64,000 nt of DNA, from assembly GCF_964355755.1 (NCBI RefSeq), contig NC_092673.1, positions 17,053,001-17,117,000 of the forward strand. Direction: 5' to 3'. Below the pieces are notes generated by a model, which was given only the letters and a program-made list of their open reading frames with translations, was not told where the DNA came from and did no database searches. Source of the DNA: Antedon mediterranea. Taxonomy: Eukaryota; Echinodermata; Crinoidea; Comatulida; Antedonidae. Shown here piece after piece: positions 1-10,580 of this stretch. Made by a program: the position numbers and the translations under genes. How positions within the stretch are numbered: the stretch's first letter is position 1; each line of letters begins with the position of its first letter.

Positions 1-340
1 GTGAAATACAATCACGTGATACATATTTTTGAACTTTGCGGATAATTTTGAACATGTTTCCTTTGCGGGACCAAATCACTCATGCCGATACATCACGATG
101 CATATCAAAATAGAGTACCAAAATCAATCGATCATTTCTCAAAATTGCCACGCACGATTCTGGAGAACTTGTTGTTATATTGTTAACTATAAAATTAACA
201 TTTGTAAATATGTTAAGAAATTCTAGACCCCTAACACTGGAACGAGATGAAACTATACGATTTACTGCTTATGGCCTATTAGGGGAATAGAACTATTATG
301 AAAGATTTATATTTATTTTTACTTTATAATTTTATATTAG

Positions 341-506
341 AATTGTTAATTCCTGCCGAAATATATGCCAGAGGTGCAGATGCAATTAAGATATATAAAG
401 ATGAGCTAGAAAATGGTGAAATTGCAGTTGTAAATGCAAGGTGTATGTTCCTTGGAAAAGAAGGTGTAGGCAAGACTAGTTGTGTAAAGGCTATGCTTGG
501 AGATAG
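341..506 (+). CDS. Module 1 exon A: Roc P-loop
   Basis: Acceptor TTTATATTAG ends at 340 and donor GTAAAA starts at 507. The exon encodes FLGKEGVGKTS, a Walker A motif, after a basic/acidic linker. It starts in phase 1 and ends with two bases of an Arg codon completed by the next exon. An upstream Met at 298 lies in frame but inside a T-rich intron-like tract, so I do not take it as the start. Confidence 0.8.
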
Positions 507-3500
507 GTAAAAAATAAAATTGATGTGTGTATATGTAGTAACTCTTTAAGTTTTTAAACTAAACAAAAAAACAAAAAAAATGTGTGTTCATACCAAGCTC
601 GCTATTGTTTACTTGCTTTGTCCTATTGTAAACTAAAGCCTAGTTTGGCTTAGTTCACACACTACCAGTCGATTATCTTGTGATGACCATCACCTCAGCT
701 ACTTTATATTCGACTATCTTTACTTATACCTAACATTCTCCTAAAGACGGTTGTAGCATATAACATACTTTATTTCCTTTTGGAAACGCCTGGTGTACCA
801 CAAACCTGGCTCTACTATTGGCACCAAGAAACTTTATTCTCTGCTAAACGATTGCAATGAAATGTTTTTGGAATTTTAGGAAAATTAGACACTGAAATAT
901 AAGAAAAATATTAGGTTAATTTTGATTTCAGATTTTTAAAATTTAATTTTTATAATTAAAGATGTATACATATGTGGGATTTCAATCTTGAGATTTTTCT
1001 TTTTAAAATTATTGTCAAACTTATATATTAACTATAATACAACTTATAAATATTGTTCAACTTTACTAATACATTGTTATAATAGAAACAATTCCAGAGA
1101 ACCATCTACTGATGGTATCGTTACAACTACAGTGTTTCAGGCAAAGGAGGATTGTAGCAAATGGAAAAGGGTGAAAGATGTAGATGGTAAGAGTCAAAGA
1201 AATGCTAGAGGATTGATTAATTTCCGTATATAATATGTTTAATCATCTAATGAATATTTCAGATTCAAAATGTTGCTATAAATTTAAACCTTAGTTTTGG
1301 AGTTCCATTATTAATCTAATACTGTACATTGTATAACAGCAGTTTAATGACATTTTGAACAATGTTATTAAGTAGGCCTACTGTAGTTAAAAGTGTAGCC
1401 TCTACACATAAATCTGATAGTAGGCCATGAACCCTTAAATAACCCCTAACCTATAAATATGATTCAATAACACAATAGTGATAATTGAGTTTACTACACA
1501 TTAATATAGTGTAAGATGGAAACACAGAATATTTGTCAAAGGGTTCAGTTCCATTTTGTAATTCCTGCCGACGTTCTCTGTTCCGTTTCTTATTTTTGTT
1601 TGTTTTGTATGCTTTTACTAGCAATAAAGAATAAAATAAAATCTCCCTCCTTATAAACAAATTATTTCATCACAATAGTTGCACCCAAAATAACGAGTCA
1701 TGTTGGCTGCATGTTAACATCCTTTTCTTACATTTTTTATAAAGATTGTACTAGAATTTTTCACTCTGTTCCAAAACTTAAAATTACAAAAAACTTATCA
1801 ATATCCATTTAAAACTTTTGTATTTTACCTCATACAAACTAAATATTTACCTATTCTTCTTTCTTTGTATAGATGTTGAGCTTACCAAGAAATTTCTTGC
1901 ACACGCATTAGCAAAAAATGTTGATAGGAAATTAAAGAAAGGTTTGCACATTACTGCATTCAAATCTAAATATCATACCAGATTGCATTCATAATCATCT
2001 AAAAATTAAGAATAACATACTTATAATGCTTATTAATGATTTTTTGTTTAGAAAGCAATGATACAACACTTCAGGCTAAATTAAAAAATGTTGTGAGTCA
2101 AAATGTGGGAACAAGAAAGGTAAATGTGAGCGACATAACTAGTATATGGGACTTTGCTGGTCAACTAGACTACTATATAACACACAGGGTATGTTTGTCT
2201 TAATTATCATTAAGTAAAATCTTCTTTTCTTTTACTTCTTATCTAGATTTAGATACAAGTAATTGTATCTGTACCATCATAATAAAAATGACAATAGAAG
2301 ATGTTGGGCAATAGTAACCAACATAATACTGACAATAAATGAAACATATATATCCTCTGTTTTGTTTGTGCCATAGCAAGTTTTTCACAGTTTTGTATTT
2401 CAGTTATTTTCTATATCCAACAGTATTCATTGATATTAACCTTTTACAATTTACTAAAGTAACTAACTATTGAATTTAAATAATATTCTAGGTGTCCGTA
2501 ATGTTACATTATTTCAAGTTAAGACTTTTAGACCATTTTGAACTTTTTTGGTAGCCAACATTTGAAAAACCTATGTTTCTTTATTATTTATAATTATAAA
2601 TGTTGACTTTATTTAGGGCATAATATGTAAAGCCTCTATGCACTTAAAAGTAACAAGTTTTCAATTAAAAAAACAAAGAAATAAATGAAAAATAGGTATT
2701 CATTTTGTTTCATTTTAAGTTATTGTTTGGACGCACTTTATCAATGCAGTGTGCCACTGTTGTAAAAGTAAGGTTTAATTATAGTATTCTATCTATTAAC
2801 CTTTACGTTGCATTTATATCTTTCAGTTCTTCCTGACAAACAAAGTATCATACTGTGTTACGTTTAATGTGATGGATAACTTGGATAAACCAGCTCATCC
2901 ACGAGATTCATCAATTGTAAGTTCACCAAGTATTTCAGATTATTTTGTCAAATTTATCAACAGAGAATTGTTTATTTTCTAATTACATTTTGATTTTAGG
3001 ATTCACTGGGAATGACTAATTTGGACATGAATTTGTTCTGGATAAGGTCTATTTATGAACATACTGTGCTACAACATGGTTCAGGAAACCTCATTTTAAT
3101 TGATGGCAAGAGTATAGCATCGCCTCCTATCTGTTTGGTTGCTACCCATATGGATAAATTGTTAGGGACAGAATCAGAAAAACAGATAAAGGTAATAGCT
3201 ATAGTATACATTTATAACTTAAATATTATTTGACTCTACACATCTACACACATTGCTTATTTATGAATGGTACATCAGAATGGATAAGCATCACATGAAA
3301 TAAAAGAAGAAACCTTTTTGTGTATTGTTAATATAAGAATACAATTTTACTAATTAAAGGCTGAGAGGATGTTCATGCAGATGTTCAATGCAATGAAAGG
3401 AATGCCATATGCCAAGCATGTAGATCGTGAAATGTACATGGTGGATAACACTGTAAAATCACATGAAGGTATTGAAAAACTTATAAGAAATGTTGGTAGA

Positions 3501-6383
3501 TACATGAAAGCAATGGTGAAGAAAGTTCCAGTAAAATGGGTTGATTTGCAAGAAAGGTTACAAGTAATTGGAAAAAGGAGATTATATATTACTTTAACAA
3601 AGGTAAGAGTTTGTTTTTCAAAATACAGTATATACAAACTATAGCATTTTCTCTAAAAACAAATCTAAGTTTATACAGATTATTAGCAATAATATTTAAC
3701 ATTTCAGAACAGTTAATAGTGCTATGTGCTTTTTAACCCATTGACTGCCGGATGTTTATTAGCCCATTGTTCTGTACTGCCAGTACATTTAAGTGAGGTA
3801 TTTCCTGCTTGCCAGCTCATTTTTTATCAACGAGAATAAACAAACTTTTTTACAGGGTAGTATTATTATTATAAACTATTGAAAATTTGAGAAAATAAAT
3901 AATAAAACAAATATTCATCAGACATTTCTACATACAAATGTATTTCTATTATAAAGTTTTTAGCAATATTTGTACAGCTAGCTATATCTAGGCCAAGCTA
4001 GCTAATAATATAGTAGTAGTAGCCTAGCGCATACCACATTGCCTGCCTTGGCCTTCATCAATTTATTTCTAGGCCTAGCTAGCTATCAATATCTAAGCCA
4101 TCATGATCAAGCCCAGTAGCGACAACTTCGCGGTATAATACTGCTTCATTTTCATTTCAAACCGACATTTTAAACCTCAAAATACTCAAATTTTTAATAT
4201 AGTAAGCCCTACAAATTTTCGCGTCACAATATAGAATGGTTCATTGGCTTTCATTAATAATGCATGTCAATACAATTAGACTCGATGAAGACGTGATGTA
4301 GGCTATTTTATTGCGACGTTAATTGTTTCGCATTAACGCGAAGTTGGCACAGCCAGTACAACTAGCCTAGTTGGCAGTCAATGGGTTAATCTATAAAAGT
4401 TATAAAATTTCTTCTAGTATTAATTATTTATTTTTGAGTGAATTTTTAATTCTATTTTAGGTTTCAGAGCTTGCTACCCAATGTGGAATTTCTAAACACA
4501 TGCTCACCGCTGCAATAACGTATCTAAATGATGCCGGAATAATCATGTATACCGGCACTAATGAGAAATTAAAAAACATTGTGATAACAAATCTTCACTG
4601 GATGATTAACATTTTGACAAAAGTTATCACAGTAGTTACACCAACTATTATCATGGTAGGTAAATGCATATTATATGATATACTAGATGGTGAATAAAAG
4701 TAAAATAGCCTTATTATATATTAATTTTGGTCTTAGTTTGCTTTAACATATCAGTATTTTTATTACCTTTAGCATCCATTTGTACTGTGTTTTTTTATAC
4801 ATAGAACGATGCAGAAGACAGGAAGCAATTACAGAGGCTGTGGAAAAAGCTTGACTGCGAAGGAGTTCTTGAAGAGAAGTTACTACGTTATTTGTGGGGG
4901 AACGAAGATGGAGATCTCTTTGATGTTTTTGTAGAACTGATGAAAGTATTTCGTTTGCTCTTTGAGAAGACAAAGGTAGGCACATAGTATACACTTTTAA
5001 TGATTTAAAAAAATTATACTGTAAAGCTCTTGCATAAAAACATATTACTGTAATACTAACCACTTGTACCAATTTATGTGTAATTCTGATATATTATACT
5101 ATAATAACAGGGAATTAAAGAAGGTACCCGGATATTTTTCATTCCCTGTCGAATGAAAGTTGACAAAAAAGACATTTTGAAAGTCACAGCAGATGACAGA
5201 CAAACATTATCAATTTACCTGACTCCAACAGACTTTCTTCCTGACGCTGTGTACAACACATTGGTTGTTGCATTTCTTGAATTGATGGCAGAAAAGGGTA
5301 GTGATGATTCAGAAGTGTTCCGGAATCGTAGTGACTTTACATTTAATGGTCACACTTTAAGCTTAGGTTCTGTCAAAATTAACCATGAAAAAGAAAAACC
5401 ATATGCTTTAAAGGTATGAAATTAATTACTATTTTTTCTATTAATTATATTCTACTTTTAAGATTTAATATAAAATTTGTATTTAAAGAGAAAACATAAA
5501 ACCAATTAACGTTGAATATAGTATATATATGCATTCTGTTCTATGTCTATGTATTACGCACTTTTTTCTTTCATAGTACTTCAAACCTAGCTCTACTATT
5601 TTTGTTTATTTTAACGATGTATTGTTCCCCCAAAAACATGGCAAATTAATGATGTTAAATAGCCCATTTTGCAGATTTAATCAAGTTGTTCACTTCAGTG
5701 AAAAAAACAACAAACAAAAGTAATATTTTCACTTTTTGAAGACAAAACAAATGGTTAAAAAAAATTGTTTCAAACCAAATAATATGTGACATTAAATAAT
5801 AACATACTGTATTAACAAAATTTACAATTTTCATATATAGTATATCTTTAACACAACAAGATGTTCAATTTCTTTTGAATTCATGATCCATTTCAATGTT
5901 TATTTGTTATTATGTATTTATCCATCTGTATTAATTATATGCATGCATAGATAAATGTCAAACGATACTGTTTGAATGTTTTTCTTAACAGCTTGAAATA
6001 TCACGCTGGACTGACATTAAGCAAACTATAACTACAGTAGATGATGGAAAAGAAGGAGAGGTGATATTTGAACTGCAACCAAGTGTCTGCATGGAGGTAA
6101 AAAATATGAGATTATCACTTTTAAACAAAATTATTATGTTATATAAATTATAAATAACATTTTATTCCCATGTTTTAGGTACTAAGCTATTTGAAAGAGC
6201 AACTAGAAACTGTCTGCAATATATACGAGGGCATTGGCTACACTCTGCGTGTGTTATGTACTGCTTGTGATCCATATGAACATCACTTAATTGATCTTGA
6301 AAAGTGTTTGAATTCCGATTCTGTTCCATGTGGAAGAAGAACTGCTATGGATACTGCTCGTATAAAGCACTTATTTTCAACGA
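341..6383 (+). CDS. Roc-COR GTPase module 1 (Roco family), 12 exons, 5' end outside window
   Basis: Exons: 341-506, 1098-1186, 1873-1941, 2052-2188, 2827-2916, 3000-3191, 3360-3602, 4461-4655, 4805-4975, 5111-5413, 5992-6096, 6179-6383. All have GT/AG borders and compatible phases, with no internal stop. The Roc domain shows P-loop GKEGVGKT, a switch region near STDGIVTTT, G3 DFAGQ and G4 THMD, so guanine binding looks intact. A COR domain follows: VPVKWVDLQERL, then the AGIIMYTG / NLHWMINIL block, then the COR-B part on the 303-bp exon. Roco proteins use Roc-COR as a dimerising GTPase switch. The first exon begins in phase 1, so upstream exons lie outside the window. The last exon ends in phase 1 and I see no clear terminal exon after it; it could splice on to module 2 at 10388. 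Reading through the last donor gives a stop at 6436, a possible alternative end. The family call is firm; the specific function is unknown. Confidence 0.82.
507..1097 (+). other. Intron, no recognisable element
   Basis: AT-rich intron between exons A and B. I see no coding signal or repeat in it. The intron 1187-1872 is likewise featureless. Confidence 0.5.
1098..1186 (+). CDS. Module 1 exon B: Roc switch I
   Basis: Acceptor ATTCCAG, donor GTAAGA. It encodes EPSTDGIVTTTVFQAKEDC, the G2/switch I segment. The phase joins exon A cleanly. Confidence 0.78.
1873..1941 (+). CDS. Module 1 exon C: Roc linker helix
   Basis: Acceptor TTTGTATAG, donor GTTTGC. It encodes VELTKKFLAHALAKNVDRKL. Phase 1 at both ends and no stop. 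It corresponds to module 2 exon 15159-15220. Confidence 0.7.
2052..2188 (+). CDS. Module 1 exon D: Roc G3 (DFAGQ)
   Basis: Acceptor TTTTTGTTTAG, donor GTATGT. It encodes SIWDFAGQLDYYITHR; DxxGQ is the G3/switch II motif of Roc domains. Ends in phase 0. Confidence 0.82.
2827..2916 (+). CDS. Module 1 exon E: Roc beta strand
   Basis: Thirty codons between TATCTTTCAG and GTAAGT. The hydrophobic run VSYCVTFNVMDNL follows G3, as in Roc domains. The paralogous exon in module 2 (20126-20215) is also exactly 90 bp. Confidence 0.75.
3000..3191 (+). CDS. Module 1 exon F: Roc G4 (THMD)
   Basis: Encodes NLFWIRSIYEH, then PPICLVATHMDKLLGTES. THxD is the Roc form of the guanine-specificity motif and its Asp is present. 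GT/AG borders, phase 0 at both ends. Confidence 0.82.
3360..3602 (+). CDS. Module 1 exon G: Roc end and COR start
   Basis: Eighty-one codons. Amphipathic helices lead to KKVPVKWVDLQERLQVIG, the Pro-Val-x-Trp entry to the COR domain. Donor GTAAGA. Confidence 0.8.
3737..4385. mobile_element. piggyBac-like MITE with TTAA target site
   Basis: Perfect terminal inverted repeats beginning CCCATTGACTGCC at 3737 and ending GGCAGTCAATGGG at 4385, bordered on both sides by TTAA (3733-3736 and 4386-4389). The TTAA site and the CCC-start TIR are typical of piggyBac. No transposase is present in its 649 bp; it sits in the intron between COR exons G and H. Confidence 0.8.
4461..4655 (+). CDS. Module 1 exon H: COR-A
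   Basis: Sixty-five codons with the COR block YLNDAGIIMYTG and ITNLHWMINILTKVIT (leucine-rich helix, glycine turn, strand, then 'hxW' helix). The module 2 equivalent is the same length (195 bp). Confidence 0.8.
4805..4975 (+). CDS. Module 1 exon I: COR helical segment
   Basis: Encodes LQRLWKKLDCEGVLEEKLL then DVFVELMKVFRLLFEKTK, typical of the COR helices between the A and B halves. GT/AG borders, phase 0. Confidence 0.78.
5111..5413 (+). CDS. Module 1 exon J: COR-B core
   Basis: A 303-bp exon with RIFFIPCRMKV, a beta-rich LSIYLTPTDFLPDAVYNTL and a C-terminal strand pair. Module 2 has an exon of the same length and pattern at 23631-23933, which ties the two modules together as paralogues. 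Confidence 0.8.
5992..6096 (+). CDS. Module 1 exon K: post-COR segment
   Basis: Thirty-five codons, acceptor TTCTTAACAG, donor GTAAAA. Encodes a strand-rich piece with EGEVIFELQPSVCME. Open and in phase. Confidence 0.7.
6179..6383 (+). CDS. Module 1 exon L: Cys-rich C-terminal segment
   Basis: Encodes LRVLCTACDPYEHHLIDLEK and PCGRRTAMDTARIKHLFST, a Cys/His-rich patch similar in layout to module 2 exon 24998-25217. Ends in phase 1 at ACGA/GTAAGT, the phase expected by the exons at 10388, 34136 and 63890. Confidence 0.75.
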
Positions 6384-6476
6384 GTAAGTTGGTTTGGTTA
6401 TTCTTTAATGTTGTCATCACCATTACTTCATTCTAATGAATTCTCAATTTTTGTCATCAACAAAGATAACTTCATC

Positions 6477-6780
6477 TTACAAAATTTGCAATCATCTTAA
6501 TTTGGACATACTGTACTATGAAACCTTCACTGGTCTAATGTTAGACACCAATCTATTGATATGCTGGCCATGTCATTTTTTCTCAAATAGTTTCTAATCT
6601 TTACCATTGCACATTATTCGCATAATGCCTTTTAAATGTAATTTAGAGTTAAATTTTGTTGTATTCTAATATCCGAGTAACACTTTATGTAAGTATTTAT
6701 TTTTTATCATTAAAAAATATGTTTTTGTATTACTGTACTCGGTAGATAATATACTGTATATAAGAATGAAGATTAGATTG
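6477..6780 (+). repeat. Intron segment duplicated at 63502-63780
   Basis: The roughly 300 bp after exon L reappear at the far right of the window with small indels, starting at TTACAAAATTTGCAATC. It marks a past duplication of the Roco locus and preserves the empty site of the 6-kb element at 57447. Confidence 0.85.
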
Positions 6781-7831
6781 ATCACCAAGCTATGCTATGA
6801 AAACAGTTTTTCTTTCTATACAACTACTTGGTGTATTTGATGCACAAATTTTACCTCAAATTGTGGGTGTGTCTTATACACAGGTCACTTCTTCACGCAC
6901 ACCAAAAAGCCACACAAAGTTAACACTACAGCAGTAGCCTACAACAACTCTTACTGTAGGCCTAGCTAGTTCTAATTTTATTGCAATAATGTCTTGCATA
7001 GAGGGTCGATTACTACATAGTGCATTAGATATTCTACCTAGGCCTTCACCTATTCTTTACTACTCTGAACTTGTGTGTGCGTAGCTAGATCAAATAAAAC
7101 ACAATTATGGCAAAGTCCACTAATTACGGTGATTATCACGTTTTAATTACACTTGATACTGTGGTTTATTAAATTACATCCCTATGTTAACAGTCACATA
7201 TTTCTGTAATCATATAGACAATAGTTTATACATCAAGTGTCATCTAAAAGAACTTGTTTTTAAAGTGCTAATAAGCTTCCCCTAAGTTCATATTTGTATT
7301 GTACAACCGTCAGTGCTGGCACATGGTTAGTGTCCTACAGACTAGTATTGACATGCATTTTTATAATAGACTTAGTTCAAAATTAATAATGATATTGCTG
7401 GTTTATTACCAGCCCTGGAAACTTATCATTTGAATTGATTTAAATCAAATGGTCACACACACAGTAACAAGGTATATATTTAAATAATATATGCAATTAA
7501 AGTAACTTAATTATGATTGTTATTAGACATAGATACTGTAGATAGGCTAAGCCCAACCACACAGTGCATTGTAACTGAAGAAATATGGGTATTTCCCTTT
7601 TCACATACTGATTACGATGTATTAATAGCTGGCCCAAACCAAACTGAAACTGATATATTGGGAAGAATAAACTATATTTAAACAGATTTTCTAACTGCAA
7701 AATTAGAAAAATTAATTTGACATCCAAGTCATTGCATTAAGATTCAAGAACATAATTCCAATTTATAGAGATAATAAATTATTTAATTCATCACAAAGAG
7801 TAAAGCTAGAGTTTAGCTTTACATTCAAGTA

Positions 7832-7978
7832 GGGTAGTGTAGTTTAGTGGTAATGTGCTTGCCTTCCAATCCCAAAATATGGGGTTCAATCCTGACTCTT
7901 CCAACTCCACTCCCTGACCCTCAAGTTTATGCTTGCTGTTAGATGTCTATGAAATAAGACCAAAAAAAAAAAAAAAAA
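7832..7978 (+). mobile_element. tRNA-derived SINE with poly(A) tail
   Basis: The head has an A box (TAGTTTAGTGG) and a B box (GGGTTCAATCC) at tRNA spacing, followed by a short unrelated body and a run of about 17 A. This is SINE structure; the tRNA part most resembles Gly/Pro-type heads but is too altered to assign. It splits a duplicated Roc intron segment. Confidence 0.75.
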
Positions 7979-8036
7979 TTATTTTACTTTGTTCACTCTC
8001 ACAAATGTGTTCCTCTAAATATTATTTTGTTATCAG

Positions 8037-8155
8037 TCGAAAAAAATATTCCATTTGCTGTTGCTGTTCATGGGAGAGACTTTAAGGAAGCATACAATGA
8101 AGCCTCGAAAGAAGGATCCGTCAAAATCAATCTTGGAATGCTTAAAGTAATTTAG
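8037..8155 (+). pseudogene. Broken Roc exon (copy of exon 10388-10580)
   Basis: After a good acceptor (TTATCAG) the frame encodes KNIPFAVAVHGRDF and EGSVKINLGMLKVI, almost the same as the exon at 10388, but stops at TAG just before the P-loop. The preceding intron is also related (7715-7830 and 10285-10387). It is probably a remnant of a third Roc copy. A cryptic exon ending at the GTAATT donor at 8147 is possible. Confidence 0.7.
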
Positions 8156-9785
8156 TATATAGTATAAGAATGTATATGAAACATAGGTTGTATTTTTGCA
8201 AAGGGTTACCTTGGACAACATACTGTACCAGTATATATCTGTCTATATATCAAGATGTGTCATCACTATCTTGTTTATATTGAAGTGGATTCTATGAATA
8301 GTATTGGTACAGTATTATAATTTATGGTATATCTTAAATCCTGTTGAACCAAAGTTTTAGAACATAATATTGTGGCTACTGTAATGTTAAATTTAACTGA
8401 GGCTAAATTTCTAAAAAACCAGTACTATGGTCAGATTTAGACTTCCAAGGAGTGAGTGGCTTATATTGATTAATTATCTCCTGTACAGTACACCATGTTG
8501 GCTGTAAAGTCTTGTGGTTTAAGTGGTCAATTTCACTTTTTCACAGACCTGCAATATGATACACTGCATTTTGTCAATCTATATATATAAATTATGGTTA
8601 ATTCTGACATAGGCGAGCACAATGCAAAAACTTCGGTACAAATCTCCGCCTTGGATACCTACCTGATCTATCTCAGATGTACCGCGAAACGTAGATTTGA
8701 TAACATTAGTTTTCACATCGACACTATTGTTCCATATTTCTATCTTAGGAAGATATTATAAAGAGTTTTTTACGAAAATTTATGATTTCAAAAGTATATT
8801 TTCAACTCAATTTCAATTCTTCGCAGGTCAAAGTAATTTCCGGGTTCACCTTGCAACAACCTGGTTTCAACTATTTTCTCTCTTTTATACACAAGGGAGC
8901 AGTTGAAATAATAGATTTGACCCTTAAGGTGACTGGAAACAGGCACTTTCCATCAATCAATACAGTGTCCCTTTGGAAGAAGGAAGACAAAAACCGATAG
9001 TAGGACTATAGCTTAAGTTGCATAGCCATTTAAGGTTTTTGTTTATTTTAGGAACGGACCGCGCGTGTGTGAAGGTACAGTAGTTAAAAAATAAAAATTA
9101 TACTGAAAATTAATAAAGATCAAATTAAATATAGGTCATAAAGAATCGGAATATATTGTGGGAAATAGTATTATAAAATTACATAGGGAGATTTGATGAT
9201 AAGACATTTTGTTTAAAATCGAGTGAAATCCCGATAGTTGATTGAGTAAGCTGGCAGGAATAACTGTAGGCTATCTGTGTCCTGTTAGGACCGAGATGTC
9301 TGCCCATGTTGCAAGCCGTAATGTCTTCTTTCTTGGGCCCACTCTATCACGGCAGTTGGTTTCAAAAGATGTTTAAATTAAATAATGTATTAATAATTAT
9401 TAGGATGGTATTTATTTGAATAAACGCCTCTCCAATAAAACATCACTTTGAATAATAATCATTATATATTCATCGCACTGTTATCTACAATTTACCAAGC
9501 ATTTGTTATTCGTTTTTACCACTTTTCATATCTGTTAGAGAATTCCATTTGATTATAAATGTTCCCTCGAATAAGCACCCTCCTCAAATGAACTCCGCCT
9601 CCCCACCTCCGCCCGATAAGGGCCCTACCAAACAATAAACACTATACTTTAAAATGTTATTAATCATCTAAAACACTGTGAAACAGAGTAGTTTAGTTTT
9701 ACGAATGTCAAGCATTTTCAATAATGGTAACCGACAGAAAACGTACAAGGAGAACATTTTTATCATTCCGAGAACCATCGTCTAC

Positions 9786-9830
9786 ACTTCCTAGAGGGGG
9801 AGCGAGCGAACGAAGCGAGCTCACCCTCTA
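9786..9830. repeat. Imperfect hairpin
   Basis: CTAGAGGG and CCCTCTAG arms enclose a GAGCGAGCGAACGAAGCGAGC core. It lies in the 8.2-10.3 kb stretch, where I see no gene; its role is unknown. Confidence 0.4.
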
Positions 9831-10387
9831 GTATTCTTAAATAAAGTCTAGCCAAAAATATGATTAGCAAACACTAGACTTTGTTGTTTTCTTAATCTAT
9901 CCATTATCATCAGTCGGATTTTTTAAATTAACAATTCAGTTATCATATTAAAATAATATATTGTTATCATGGCCACTGATCCCATAGTTTTACAAGTCTT
10001 TTTGCAATGCAGATCGGTTTATTTCTTGAAATGTTGTAAACAAGGTCGTGATTATAGAAATGAAATTATTTGCACCATTCCACGAATATAAAAACATTCA
10101 CTATTTGTTTTATATAACATCTAAGTAGATTCATGCATTTCATTTAAATTGTCATCTTAATGGGATTGTCCACTGAGTAGGGGTTGGCCGTAGTGGTAAA
10201 ACATATATTGCCCTTTGCTTTGCAGGGGCTTACCAAAAGGGGCTCTACTGTATTATACATGAACATTAATAGCTTGCTGAATTAATTGCCATTTGAAGTC
10301 ATTGCATTCATTGCTTTAAACATATTTTAATTTATAGATAATTATTTATCACAAAAGAAAACAGTTATTGATTTTTTTATTTCTTAG

Positions 10388-10580
10388 ACTTATATGGCAT
10401 GGTTGGTTTATCAGATGAGAATATTCCATCTGCTATTACTGCTCATGGTACAGATGTTCAGGAAGTGTACACTAAGGCATTGACTGAGGGATCTGTCAAA
10501 ATCAATCTTGGAATGCTTAAAGTGATTGGGCCGGAAGGAGTAGGTAAAACATGCCTCATAAATGCTTGTCTTGGAAAGGA
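10388..10580 (+). CDS. Module 2 exon A: Roc P-loop
   Basis: Acceptor TTTCTTAG, donor GTAAGT. Encodes EGSVKINLGMLKVI then GPEGVGKTCLINACLGKE (Walker A). Starts in phase 1 like module 1 exon A. Confidence 0.85.

Noticed and set aside
8697-9000. Overlapping ORFs of 69 and 72 codons
   Set aside because: No domain, no splice support and typical chance composition for this AT-rich DNA.
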